Assembly (NCBI RefSeq): GCF_003664325.1
Contig: NZ_RCDA01000001.1
Span: forward strand, 558,001 to 622,000
Reading direction: 5' to 3'
DNA: 64,000 nt
Source: Alkalispirillum mobile
GTDB lineage: Bacteria; Pseudomonadota; Gammaproteobacteria; Nitrococcales; Halorhodospiraceae
Part shown: positions 25,949 to 34,039 of the stretch, piece after piece
How the letters are laid out: each line of letters opens with the position of its first letter
Position numbering within the stretch: position 1 is the first letter of the stretch
Notes under the pieces: generated by a model
Seen by the model: the letters and a program-made list of their open reading frames with translations, nothing else
Told to the model about the DNA's origin: nothing
Databases searched by the model: none
Program-made: the position numbers and the translations under genes

Positions 25949-26365
25949 TCATTTGAGCGCCAAACACACGCCTAGGATGCCCAATCCGACACTTATTACT
26001 GACAGCCATGTTGCAAGACGGACCACTACTTGAGGATGTCCAGTGCTTGCCCGAAACTTCCCCCAGAATCCATTCGCTTCTGAAACTTCAAGGTCATGAT
26101 CCTGCTTGGTAGCAATTCCACCAAGCCGATTCCGGTACCAACCATTTACTACCATCGTACTATCGCTTTGACAGATACTCACTCGCGGAGTTTGGTTGTA
26201 CTCCTTGATGAAATTTTCGTCTATTTCCAGAGCTTCGCAGTACACCACTTTGTTATTCGCCCTATTACGAATCTTGACGATTGAGCGTGGAGCGAACTTA
26301 TGCTGGCTGAGCCATACCCAGCCTTCATTCATGTCTTCACGAGTGGCGGCTAGAACTTTGAACAC
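25949..26365 (-). CDS. Cassette protein with C-terminal membrane anchor, unknown function
   Basis: 138 residues with a GTG start at 26363-26365 and AGAGGGT upstream. The first 110 residues form a soluble domain beginning MFKVLAATREDMNEGWVWL; the pattern SIVKIRNRANNKVVYCEALEI resembles a beta-barrel strand pair. The last 22 residues form a transmembrane helix (ATWLSVISVGLGILGVCLAL). Tail-anchored topology would place the domain in the cytosol. No family recognised; its place among defence cassettes makes a defence role possible but unproven. Confidence 0.6.
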   Translation of the reverse strand: MFKVLAATREDMNEGWVWLSQHKFAPRSIVKIRNRANNKVVYCEALEIDENFIKEYNQTPRVSICQSDSTMVVNGWYRNRLGGIATKQDHDLEVSEANGFWGKFRASTGHPQVVVRLATWLSVISVGLGILGVCLALK

Positions 26366-26381
26366 TGCTTACCCTCTAGAA

Positions 26382-26438
26382 ACATAACGTCAAAAGCAGG
26401 GGCGTGTTTACACGTCCCACTGCCTTTTTTTGTTAAAA
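26382..26438 (-). other. attC site (short, 57 bases)
   Basis: Cores ACATAAC (26382-26388) and GTTAAAA (26432-26438) with arms AAAAGCAG..GGCGTG and CACGTCC..CTGCC. The stop and last codons of the 26408 gene lie inside it, so the site also codes the end of the protein. Confidence 0.8.
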
Positions 26439-27178
26439 ATTCGTCTGACACGGTAGCGGATGGTTGTAAGATTAAACCAGAATTCCGCCCATTTTGTCTT
26501 GAGTGGCTTATTTAGTTCGCGATACTCGTGTCGTATTATCAGAAGAATGCCAAGATAAGGGTCTTCAATTGGTTCTTCTATAGGCTCGCATGCGGACTCG
26601 TTTACGCGCCTTAACGAAACGTACTCATTGCGTACCTTTTCAGGGCTTAGAAACCTCATTTTCTCCCAGCACTCCACAACTGGAGCGCTAAAGTAAGATA
26701 GGTTGTGTGTGACGTGATCAACAAGACGATTAAATCGTTCAGCGAACTCTTGATTATCAAGATTGAATACCGGAGATCTGTTTTCCATGGTCTCAACGAA
26801 AGAATCTACATGCTTTTCACGTTGGTGTTTGTGGTATTCATCACTTACCTTTCTTCGGTATTCCCGTTTCGCCTCTTCTGATTCAACGCCCTCTGGATAG
26901 TCAATATTAAATCCATACATCTGCTCCAGCCAATGAGAGCTCTCGTATTCATTGACTGCCTTTTCTAAAAACTTATCTTCCGACCTGTATGGCTCTTCTA
27001 TCTTCTTTTTGTAGTTGTAAACTAGAAGGTCTGATGCATCATGGTAAACCTTATCGTAGACTCTGGCACGCTCAATTCTGCTTGCCTTTCGAGAACTATG
27101 GATTGTAAATAAAAGCCCACCAAGAGAAACCAAAAGGCTCCCCAGGGAAATGGAAATTGCTATCTCTGATTTATCCAT
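26408..27178 (-). CDS. Membrane-anchored cassette protein of unknown function
   Basis: 256 residues. An N-terminal transmembrane segment (AISISLGSLLVSLGGLLFTIH, about 7-27) is followed by a charged, mostly helical cytosolic domain with many Glu, Lys and Arg (SRKASRIERARVYDKVYHD and later). The C-terminal 30 residues are strongly basic (RYRVRRIFNKKRQ), compatible with nucleic acid or membrane contact. Composition is AT-rich relative to the chromosome. I recognise no domain. Its architecture, one anchor plus helical domain, recurs in the cassettes at 27268 and 37423. Confidence 0.65.
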   Translation of the reverse strand: MDKSEIAISISLGSLLVSLGGLLFTIHSSRKASRIERARVYDKVYHDASDLLVYNYKKKIEEPYRSEDKFLEKAVNEYESSHWLEQMYGFNIDYPEGVESEEAKREYRRKVSDEYHKHQREKHVDSFVETMENRSPVFNLDNQEFAERFNRLVDHVTHNLSYFSAPVVECWEKMRFLSPEKVRNEYVSLRRVNESACEPIEEPIEDPYLGILLIIRHEYRELNKPLKTKWAEFWFNLTTIRYRVRRIFNKKRQWDV

Positions 27179-27199
27179 AAAATCTCAACCACAAGAAAT

Positions 27200-27260
27200 T
27201 TTTAACCGCCAGCCATCAGCCGCGCGAGGTACGAGCGTCGGCTGGATGGCCTTGTTGGGC
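27200..27260 (-). other. attC site
   Basis: Cores TTTTAAC (27200-27206) and GTTGGGC (27254-27260) bound arms GCCAGCCATCAGCCG and CGGCTGGATGGC. It lies just downstream of the gene at 27268-27813. Confidence 0.85.
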
Positions 27261-27267
27261 TTGGCCG

Positions 27268-27813
27268 TCACTTAACCTTCCTCAGTCGCCGCATAATCTC
27301 GTCAAAGATCTCTTCTCGACGGGACGCCTTTTGCGCGTCAAGACAATGCTCGAAGAACGACTCTGCAAAGGTATCAATCAAACCTATGCCATCGGTCATA
27401 TATTCGAAGGTCGTTAGTCCGATGTATTCATCGACCAGATCAGTCACTCTTTTAGGGAGGTATATAGCACTTCGATCCTTGAGTTCCACGATCTTGGGCC
27501 TTCTCTCCATCAGTCTGTCAATAATCTGTCTTAATGAACCATGGAGATTTTCATGTTGGCCGAAATACTGGGCAGCCTCATGAGGCCCAGCCAAGTGCCC
27601 AAAACTCCGATCATACTGTTCTCGCGCGAATTTTCTGTCTCGATAGTCCTCCTGCATTAGGACGGACAATTCTTCCGCAAGTTCGTGCGTCTTCTTGATT
27701 CGGACATCGTCGATCTTTGACTTCTTACCTACAAAATACCCGACAACAGCGGTAAGCAAACCGAACACACCCGTCACTATCTGCGGTAATGCTTTAGAAA
27801 TTTCTTCGATCAT
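27268..27813 (-). CDS. Membrane-anchored cassette protein of unknown function
   Basis: 181 residues from the ATG at 27811-27813 (MIEEISKALPQ). An upstream GTG/ATG frame to 27834 would start inside the neighbouring attC and is not used. One transmembrane helix (IVTGVFGLLTAVVGYFVG, about 11-28) precedes a helical domain with a long charged stretch (KKTHELAEELSVLMQEDYRD) and a C-terminal helix rich in Arg/Lys. No family recognised. The anchor-plus-coiled-domain layout is like that of the neighbouring cassette, although no sequence identity is evident by eye. Confidence 0.62.
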   Translation of the reverse strand: MIEEISKALPQIVTGVFGLLTAVVGYFVGKKSKIDDVRIKKTHELAEELSVLMQEDYRDRKFAREQYDRSFGHLAGPHEAAQYFGQHENLHGSLRQIIDRLMERRPKIVELKDRSAIYLPKRVTDLVDEYIGLTTFEYMTDGIGLIDTFAESFFEHCLDAQKASRREEIFDEIMRRLRKVK

Positions 27814-27828
27814 AGAGTCAGCTTGCCT

Positions 27829-27906
27829 GCCCAACGCAGAGCGCAGCGGCGACCTTGACGTAGCGAAGCGGAGACAAGGGCGTTCGTGTGCCGCGTTTTG
27901 TTATGT
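27829..27906 (-). other. attC site
   Basis: Cores GCCCAAC (27829-27835) and GTTATGT (27900-27906) bound arms with GCAGAGCGCAGCGGC and GCCGCG. The TAA of the AbiJ-like gene (27901-27903) lies in the right core. Confidence 0.82.
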
Positions 27907-28728
27907 TGCTTTCGCATGTTTAGCCTTAAGGTAATTAATGAAGGCTGCGCAGGATACTAGAAAATATTTTGCATCATTCGCGTCTATTGTAGAGCCTTCG
28001 AGTATCCTGTGGCGAATGCCGTCAGCATCACTGGTGTACCCATAAAGCGCAGAAAACCCTTGTTTCAATGCACCGTGGAGTTGGTTCTCCCTCTCAAGGA
28101 CTTTTAAGGCATCCCCGAGAGTAGCCTTGCTGTTGCTTGTCAGTGTACAAGCCAAGCTTTCTACGGCAGAAATGGACTCTTTTATTGAGTTTCGAAAATC
28201 AGGATGATCACGGTTCGATAGGTGCATCAGAGCTTGCTTCAGATGGGTTTCGACGCCGTCAAAAGGTCCAGGTCCGAGAGCTTCTTCCAAGGATTCTCGT
28301 TCAACTTCCTCCGAAATGGGGGTCACGAGCCCATCAATCACCCTATAGCCAGAAAGCTCTGCTTCTAGAACGGAATTTATATCTCTGGAAAGCGCGGGAC
28401 GACCATCGATAGATAAAACAAATTCAATAAAATCAAAAACCTCATGCCATATCCTGCTAAAAAAATGGCCCCTGATCTCATCCATTATTTGAAATTCGTA
28501 CTCTGGAATAGAGTCAAGAGGCTTCTTGAAGTACCCAAACCACAGTTTTCGACTGAAGGTGTAAATTTCGGCGTTTCGAATGTGAGAGACAGGGTTCAGA
28601 AAGCCCCTTGATGACCAGATATGGATATCAAGAACGTTCCATAGGGAGTTCTGAAGTTCCTCGCTCATCCCTTCAGTTTGGATAACCGAATTAACCGGTG
28701 CCAATCCCATTCGCTGGCTGAATTTCAA
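27901..28728 (-). CDS. AbiJ-type abortive infection protein (AbiJ-NTD4 plus HEPN-like)
   Basis: 275 residues with a TTG start at 28726-28728, supported by GGGAGGT. The N-terminus 'FSQRMGLAPVNSVIQ...LQNSLWNVL' is the pattern I associate with the AbiJ N-terminal domain 4. The C-terminal 110 residues are helical and include SIKESISAVESLACTL and DGIRHRILEG, a form seen in HEPN-like/abortive-infection C-termini. HEPN domains typically act as ribonucleases through R-x4-6-H; here the nearest pattern is R-H adjacent, so catalytic residues are uncertain. Related proteins trigger growth arrest on phage infection. Confidence 0.65.
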   Translation of the reverse strand: MKFSQRMGLAPVNSVIQTEGMSEELQNSLWNVLDIHIWSSRGFLNPVSHIRNAEIYTFSRKLWFGYFKKPLDSIPEYEFQIMDEIRGHFFSRIWHEVFDFIEFVLSIDGRPALSRDINSVLEAELSGYRVIDGLVTPISEEVERESLEEALGPGPFDGVETHLKQALMHLSNRDHPDFRNSIKESISAVESLACTLTSNSKATLGDALKVLERENQLHGALKQGFSALYGYTSDADGIRHRILEGSTIDANDAKYFLVSCAAFINYLKAKHAKAT

Positions 28729-28741
28729 TTAAACCTCCCAA

Positions 28742-28813
28742 ACATAACGCTTTGCTCACTGGTAAATTGCGAGCGCAGCGAGTAATTTATCCGCGTGCAG
28801 CAACTTGTTATAC
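28742..28813 (-). other. attC site
   Basis: Cores ACATAAC (28742-28748) and GTTATAC (28807-28813) bound arms with GGTAAATTGCGAGCG and CGAGTAATTTATCC. It lies downstream of the gene at 28832. Confidence 0.85.
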
Positions 28814-28831
28814 CTCTTCCCAAAGCGTGCC

Positions 28832-29815
28832 TCAGTATCTTTTAACTTCAACATTATCGTTTTCTATACGCACAGAAAACCTATGGCAATAACTAGGTTT
28901 AACTAATGACGACGAAAAAATTGCATAATCATTTACATCTTCAAACTCGTAGTAAAAGGTAACTGATCCTATTTTGTTTTGTTGGGCCATTTTTATAAGG
29001 CTGTTTTTCAGCTCAGATAACTCTTTTTTCTTATTTCTACTCTGATTGATGGCATCAAAGTAAAAAATAAAACATTTCTCTATTATTTTACCTTCCAGTT
29101 CTGATCCAATCTCATCCGTCATTGAATTAGGGATGACAAAGTTAAACATAGAGTTCTTGCTGGTTGCCTCTGTGACAACATTAAAAACGTTAAAGTAAAT
29201 CAGGGTGTCACAATCTTCGTTTGATACTTTGTAGAGGGTGTCACTCAGACCTGTGTGAGAACCATTTGTAGGCCGGGTGTGGGGGTTTTCAGTGTACCCA
29301 ACATATTCAACATTACTGCTTATTCCTAAGTTTATATTCGAACCATCAAGAAAGTCATGAATAGATGCAGTCGTAAGGTCACCTTTTGAGTCCGTTATAG
29401 TTATGTATTTATCAGTTAAATCAATCTTTGGGTTAGAAAACTTGTCTAGCCCTCTGTCGAAAAACTTGCAACAAATACTTTTTTTCTTTTCTTTCTTGCC
29501 TACTAAGATATGAATTTTTACTTTTTTGGTAAAGGGATTGAAAGAAGGCTTCTTTTTAGTATTAAATCTAACCTTTGTTCTAGAACAAATAAAATACACA
29601 AATCGCTTTTCCAAGCTTTTCTCTACAGCTTCCTTTACTCCTTTCAGATAATCGACAATCAGCTTTCGTGTATCGAAGTATTCTGCGACCTCATTAGGGT
29701 TGACCACCAAGTCATACCAGTATTTGTGAAACCTCTGGAGCTCTACTGTCCATTTTTTATCTGCTTCAGCATAGGCTTCGTTATCTGATATTGAAGAAAA
29801 CATTCCTCTGTTCAA
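28832..29815 (-). CDS. AT-rich orphan cassette protein
   Basis: 327 residues, start TTG at 29813-29815 with AGGAGT upstream; an ATG at 29801-29803 is an alternative. GC content is near one third, the lowest in the window, so it comes from a distant donor. It is rich in Lys, Phe and Ser. The middle contains VEYVGYTENPHTRP followed by a His, which faintly resembles a GIY-YIG-type arrangement (Tyr, Arg, His), but the classical GIY motif is absent. A lysine-rich stretch (VGKKEKKKS) is near 105. No recognised family. Confidence 0.6.
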   Translation of the reverse strand: MNRGMFSSISDNEAYAEADKKWTVELQRFHKYWYDLVVNPNEVAEYFDTRKLIVDYLKGVKEAVEKSLEKRFVYFICSRTKVRFNTKKKPSFNPFTKKVKIHILVGKKEKKKSICCKFFDRGLDKFSNPKIDLTDKYITITDSKGDLTTASIHDFLDGSNINLGISSNVEYVGYTENPHTRPTNGSHTGLSDTLYKVSNEDCDTLIYFNVFNVVTEATSKNSMFNFVIPNSMTDEIGSELEGKIIEKCFIFYFDAINQSRNKKKELSELKNSLIKMAQQNKIGSVTFYYEFEDVNDYAIFSSSLVKPSYCHRFSVRIENDNVEVKRY

Positions 29816-29831
29816 ATTTTACTCCTATGAG

Positions 29832-29903
29832 GTATAACGTCTTGGCTTTGCGGCGTACCGGAGCGGGAGCGGAGGTGCGTCCGACAACAGCCATTTATTA
29901 TAC
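29832..29903 (-). other. attC site with degenerate inner core
   Basis: Left core GTATAAC (29832-29838), which in gene orientation is the recombining GTTATAC, is intact. The other end reads ATTATAC (29897-29903). Arms hold GGCTTTGCGGCGTACCGGAGC and GGAGGTGCGTCCGAC. It lies 72 bases past the gajB stop and delimits the Gabija cassette. Confidence 0.7.
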
Positions 29904-29975
29904 GGCACGTCGAGTATCCGGCTATCCGATGGCGTCCAGACGTGAACAGTGTCACCTCTGATAAAACTCCCCTCA

Positions 29976-31685
29976 TCATTGGTCTGTCAATGGATGTGCG
30001 TTTGTTTGGCGCACGATAATAACATTGGTGCGCGCTCTTGTGATGGCAACACGAAGTAGACGCCGGCTACGTTCAAACGGGGGTTGTTCGCGACCGGGAT
30101 CAAAGAACAAACCAGCGTATGCACCCTCCACTATCACAACGCCATCAAATTCCTTGCCTTTTGACTTGTGCATTGACATCAGCATGCAACCGCTAGGCTC
30201 TTGATCAGCAGCAATGAGCCTCTCATGCTCAAGAGTCCGAGACACCAGCTGTGTGGCGCCTTCGTAATTGCCTTTTGTGAGCCAAAGATCAGCTAGGCCC
30301 CCGCCAATCGTATCAGTCGCGCGAAAAAGGCGAACGAGACGCGACTGGCGGTACAACTCCTCAAGATGGGAAACTTTTTGGAGCAGTCCGCGGGCTGCCC
30401 GCCAGTCCGCAATGGGATCCCCTTTGAACTCCAGCCCTTGCTCTGCAGCAGCGAGCAGCTCTTTTCCAGCATTGTTACGAGGCGTGCTCCCTTCACGTAC
30501 TTTCTCTGCCGCAGTCTTAAACTTGCGGACATTGGCTGTAGCTGCCTGCGACGGTGAGGTAGCGTTTTTGAGTTCATAGTAGTTGGCAATCGCTTCGAGA
30601 GTCATAGTAACCGGAAGCTCCGCACCACTATCCGACCATTCCATGATTGACGCAACGACTGCCCCGGCAGCGGCCGATAACTCTGCATCCCAGACAACAC
30701 TGTGATCGATAGGGGGCAAATCTGTTCCGTTATACTGGTGGGGTTCGCTAAGTATTCCTGATATCTGCTCCACAAGTCGATTCGACCTTGCAAGGACGGC
30801 AACAGAAGGGCTCGCTATACCCTGCCTTCGTAACTTACTTAAGGTCCACAATACAGCAGCATGAACAGTGGACGAGAAAGCATTCGGCCAGCAGTGCACA
30901 AGCTTTACATCGTCAACGTCCGGCAGAGGATAAAGATTTCGTAGCACGGCATCAGCGTAGCGTAGAATGCCACCATGTGGACTCCGATGGTTATCTCGCC
31001 CCAGGTCGAAAGTTCGGGGGGCTACATCGTCCTGAAGAGATTCAATCCGGCGGGGATCGATGTCATCGCGGTAATCAAAAATCCGCTGGTCGCGATCAGC
31101 TAAACAAAAAACACATGCCACTGAAGCGAGCTCTTTAACAATACGCCATTGCTCATCATCCGTATCCTGGAATTCATCGACAATGATGGTTGGATAACAA
31201 CTCCCCAGAAGGTCACGGAGTCTCGAAGACCGCTCAATTAGGTCAGCAACTCCACGCGCCAAAAGATCAAAGCAATAGCGCGCCTGATCTAGCGCGAGAT
31301 GTTGCCGCTCTTCATCCCAATCACCTTCAAAACGCGCTTTTTCCAGCCTCTCTTGAGTTGGAAACAATATAGTAATTGGGCGTCCCGTTAGAAGTTTGCC
31401 ATGGCTCTGCAGCAGCTCTAGGCAAAATGCATGATAAGTCTTAACCTCAATCGCGCGTCGTTCTTCTGCTGTCAGCAGCGCTTGGCACCCTTTGAGCACC
31501 TGACGAACTGCAGCACGGGAGAAACTTAAAAATAGAAGCTTCTGGCCCGGCTGTAAGTGTGGAAATAACGATTTTGCTTTTAAGAGGGCGATTGTCGTCT
31601 TACCAGCACCCGGACCACCTAATACCAGAATGTGGCCTTCGGCATCTAGTATGGCCTCGCGCTGCTCATCCAGTTCTATTGGCAT
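29976..31685 (-). CDS. gajB: Gabija helicase subunit GajB (UvrD-like)
   Basis: 569 residues from the ATG at 31683-31685. Superfamily 1 helicase motifs are all visible: Walker A GGPGAGKT (about 23-30), motif Ia region, Walker B IIVDEFQDTDDEQW (near 170), Q-type CLADRDQRIFDYR, then HKSKGKEFDGVVIVEGAY and VAITRARTNVIIV near the C-terminus. This is a short UvrD/PcrA form, as in Gabija. GajB binds GajA and boosts its nuclease action when phage lowers nucleotide pools. The gene starts 2 bases after gajA ends, so both are made from one message. It is slightly longer than the B. cereus protein (494). Confidence 0.88.
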   Translation of the reverse strand: MPIELDEQREAILDAEGHILVLGGPGAGKTTIALLKAKSLFPHLQPGQKLLFLSFSRAAVRQVLKGCQALLTAEERRAIEVKTYHAFCLELLQSHGKLLTGRPITILFPTQERLEKARFEGDWDEERQHLALDQARYCFDLLARGVADLIERSSRLRDLLGSCYPTIIVDEFQDTDDEQWRIVKELASVACVFCLADRDQRIFDYRDDIDPRRIESLQDDVAPRTFDLGRDNHRSPHGGILRYADAVLRNLYPLPDVDDVKLVHCWPNAFSSTVHAAVLWTLSKLRRQGIASPSVAVLARSNRLVEQISGILSEPHQYNGTDLPPIDHSVVWDAELSAAAGAVVASIMEWSDSGAELPVTMTLEAIANYYELKNATSPSQAATANVRKFKTAAEKVREGSTPRNNAGKELLAAAEQGLEFKGDPIADWRAARGLLQKVSHLEELYRQSRLVRLFRATDTIGGGLADLWLTKGNYEGATQLVSRTLEHERLIAADQEPSGCMLMSMHKSKGKEFDGVVIVEGAYAGLFFDPGREQPPFERSRRLLRVAITRARTNVIIVRQTNAHPLTDQ

Positions 31686-31687
31686 GA

Positions 31688-33541
31688 TCAAACTGCATTG
31701 ACTTTGGGAACTTCGCTTTCACCGTCGCCGTTCTGAGGTGGAGTCGCGGCCGCATGACTCAGGAAAGCATGCACGGTGTCGAGAATTGTAACAATCGTCT
31801 CCGGCAGTTCGGCTTCGGTCAAACATTCAGCGATCAACAGCGCAGCATAAGGCTGGTTGTCGCCTTTTCGCACTTTTAGAACAGCTCTTGTATTTCTTTT
31901 GATATCCTCGTCACTCATGCCATCCTCGATCGTACCTTTATTCACCGGATAGTCATCACGATTCTTGGCCGACTCTAGGAACCTGCGTAATGTAGTCACC
32001 GGCATCTCACCAATCAGCACATCCTCTATACCCTTTTCCGGAGATTCCCACACTTGGTTAAAATCGGCGAGCCGTGCTGCTACCACTTCGTCGGGCTCGT
32101 GTTCCTGCTTGTCATAAAAAGCAAATGCCGGCTTTCCAAGTGTTTTGAAAAAAGGTCCGAATGGTGGCACCTCCCTGTCGCTACCGGCGTTGAAGATGCT
32201 CACGCCCGAAAGATCGATGTGTTCATACGCTTCTCCGCGGAAACGCTCAAGCAGTTCCGATGTTACCGGGAGCAGCGCGGCTTCGGTGGCGCCTTCAACG
32301 ACGATAACGGCACGACTCAGAATTGCTTCGGCCATCTGGCGCCGCTCACGGCGAAATTTTTTAAGTTTTATATCGCCCAAAGTGACGTTCCGGCTTGAAA
32401 GTGCTCCCGCGTCGTCTCGATTGAGAGCGACTATCTGATCCGGCTCGAACTGCTCAATGATATAGGGTGAATGAGATGTAACTATCGCCTGCCCCATTTC
32501 CGATAGAACAAACCGCCCGACACGTCGTTGGGTATGTGGCGGCAGCGCAATCTCAGGCTCTTCCATCGCGAAGATCACTGATTGCTGCCCTTTTAAGTCG
32601 GCAATGAAGGTCAGAAGTGCAAATACAAGCATATTGACCGACCCAGTACCCAGTTTCTGGAAGGGAAGCGGGTGCGCCGCTGGCTGCGCTGCCAGAAACA
32701 GGCTGACAACATCCCTCAAATGATCTCTTGTCAGGTCGGAAGCAAAGAAAGCTGTCGCCTCGTCCCCGGCTGACAGGTTAACGAAACGCGCCAGGCGTTT
32801 GCGTATCTCTTCACGTATTTCTTTGAGCTGTTCGATTTCCCCGATTGCTGGATCAAGGCTTCGAAGCTCAGTTAGTGTCTTCTCCCACATCTCGGACATA
32901 CCGTTGTCGCTAAGCCGCAGAACTGTATCTAGAAGGGAGCCACGCTGAAGGCTAAGTGCCCGCGACCCTGTCCTCAGGGTACGGAGAAAGATGAAGCCAC
33001 ATAGCCGCTTCTGGTCCCGACCGAATACTTTCCGACCACCACCGAGCTTTTGTTCAGATGGGTCTTCCTCGTCACTTTGTTCAACAGGATGATCGAAGAA
33101 AGTATTGCCTATAAAGTCGTCCTCATCTCGTTCATATCGACCTACAAAGACTATAGGCAATGCCCAGACTGTACCTTCCGCATCTGCCGCTTCCGGCCCC
33201 TCATCCATGTCGTCTACGAATTGCCCGCTCGGATCGTGCCAGCGCCTCAAATGACGATGAAACCGCCTTTCAGCTTCCTCGGAGAGGTCAGTCAGAAGAA
33301 CTCGAATAACGATTTCTACTGGCTCATTCGTTTCGGACAAATAATGTCCGCTATGAAAATCATGCTCGTCGATCACCGGGCGTCGGAAAAGACGCTCGGG
33401 GCCAAGAGTTAAATCCAAGGATTCGCAGACAGTCGATTTACCAATGTTATTTCCCCCGACGAGCAAGGTGTGGCCTTGAAAGTCGACCTGACCGCTGCTG
33501 ACACCCCGGAAATTGTTTATGTTCAATCGTCGAACCTGCAT
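31688..33541 (-). CDS. gajA: Gabija nuclease subunit GajA (OLD-family ATPase-TOPRIM)
   Basis: 617 residues. The ABC-type ATPase has Walker A GGNNIGKST (29-37), signature-like LGTGSVNML (297-305), Walker B AMEEPE (325-330) and H-loop TSHSP (355-359). The TOPRIM nuclease follows, with VVEGATE (Glu 416 and Glu 420) and FYDKQ (Asp 477). This is the class 2 OLD architecture found with a UvrD helicase, i.e. Gabija, an anti-phage DNA-nicking complex inhibited by ATP. AAGGAG lies 8 bases before the ATG. Cys/Asp-rich insertion at 110-165 (DDMDEGPEAAD, QSDEEDPSEQK) is acidic and unusual. Confidence 0.88.
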   Translation of the reverse strand: MQVRRLNINNFRGVSSGQVDFQGHTLLVGGNNIGKSTVCESLDLTLGPERLFRRPVIDEHDFHSGHYLSETNEPVEIVIRVLLTDLSEEAERRFHRHLRRWHDPSGQFVDDMDEGPEAADAEGTVWALPIVFVGRYERDEDDFIGNTFFDHPVEQSDEEDPSEQKLGGGRKVFGRDQKRLCGFIFLRTLRTGSRALSLQRGSLLDTVLRLSDNGMSEMWEKTLTELRSLDPAIGEIEQLKEIREEIRKRLARFVNLSAGDEATAFFASDLTRDHLRDVVSLFLAAQPAAHPLPFQKLGTGSVNMLVFALLTFIADLKGQQSVIFAMEEPEIALPPHTQRRVGRFVLSEMGQAIVTSHSPYIIEQFEPDQIVALNRDDAGALSSRNVTLGDIKLKKFRRERRQMAEAILSRAVIVVEGATEAALLPVTSELLERFRGEAYEHIDLSGVSIFNAGSDREVPPFGPFFKTLGKPAFAFYDKQEHEPDEVVAARLADFNQVWESPEKGIEDVLIGEMPVTTLRRFLESAKNRDDYPVNKGTIEDGMSDEDIKRNTRAVLKVRKGDNQPYAALLIAECLTEAELPETIVTILDTVHAFLSHAAATPPQNGDGESEVPKVNAV

Positions 33542-33639
33542 CGAATTATCTCCTTAAATAGCGCCGGGGTGACTCCGGCATACCACATCAAGCGATCGCA
33601 ATTGTGCTCTGCGTGGAAATCGGGCATGAGTGAAGTGCC

Positions 33640-33716
33640 GTATAACGCCGCCATCACCGGTGGCAAATCCGCAGCGAAGCGGAGGGTTTGGCATCCGGTG
33701 CATGGCTTGGTTATGC
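33640..33716 (-). other. attC site
   Basis: Cores GTATAAC (33640-33646) and GTTATGC (33710-33716) bound arms GCCGCCATCACCGG and CCGGTGCATGGC. The higA stop (TAA, 33711-33713) lies within the core. It separates the Gabija and HigBA cassettes. Confidence 0.88.
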
Positions 33717-34025
33717 AGCATTTAGCGGCTTGATCCGATCTACTTCCTCCTTGACCGACTGGGATGCCGTCCAAAGATCAACGGATCTCTGTGCATTCAG
33801 CCAGAACTCCGGAGAGTTACCAAACAAGCGAGCAAGTCGGAGCGCCATTTCAGGACTGACAGCACGGCGCTCGCGCAGCAACTCATTGACTGACTGGCGA
33901 GACACACCCAGAGACTCTGCCAACCCCGCAACGGTCAGGCCATAGTCCGGTAGGAAATCCTCTCTCAGCATTTCGCCAGGGTGAGTCGGCTTGCGCTGCA
34001 TGCCTGATGTATTAGGTATAGCCAT
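33711..34025 (-). CDS. higA: HigA family antitoxin
   Basis: 104 residues from the ATG at 34023-34025, with GAGGTG upstream. An XRE-type helix-turn-helix is clear: PTHPGEMLREDFLPDYGLTV, then LAESLGVSRQSVNELLRERR, typical of HigA/VapA. It neutralises HigB and represses the shared promoter. It follows higB by 14 bases, giving the toxin-first order usual for higBA. The gene ends in the attC. Confidence 0.9.
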   Translation of the reverse strand: MAIPNTSGMQRKPTHPGEMLREDFLPDYGLTVAGLAESLGVSRQSVNELLRERRAVSPEMALRLARLFGNSPEFWLNAQRSVDLWTASQSVKEEVDRIKPLNAA

Positions 34026-34039
34026 TGTTATCACCTCAC

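Noticed and set aside
25509-26009. Minus-strand frame covering the attC and methyltransferase start
   Set aside because: It overlaps the methyltransferase in another frame and crosses the attC; shadow.
33523-33774. Small minus-strand frame upstream of gajA (83 codons)
   Set aside because: It spans an attC site and reads through the Gabija leader; no ribosome-binding site or domain.
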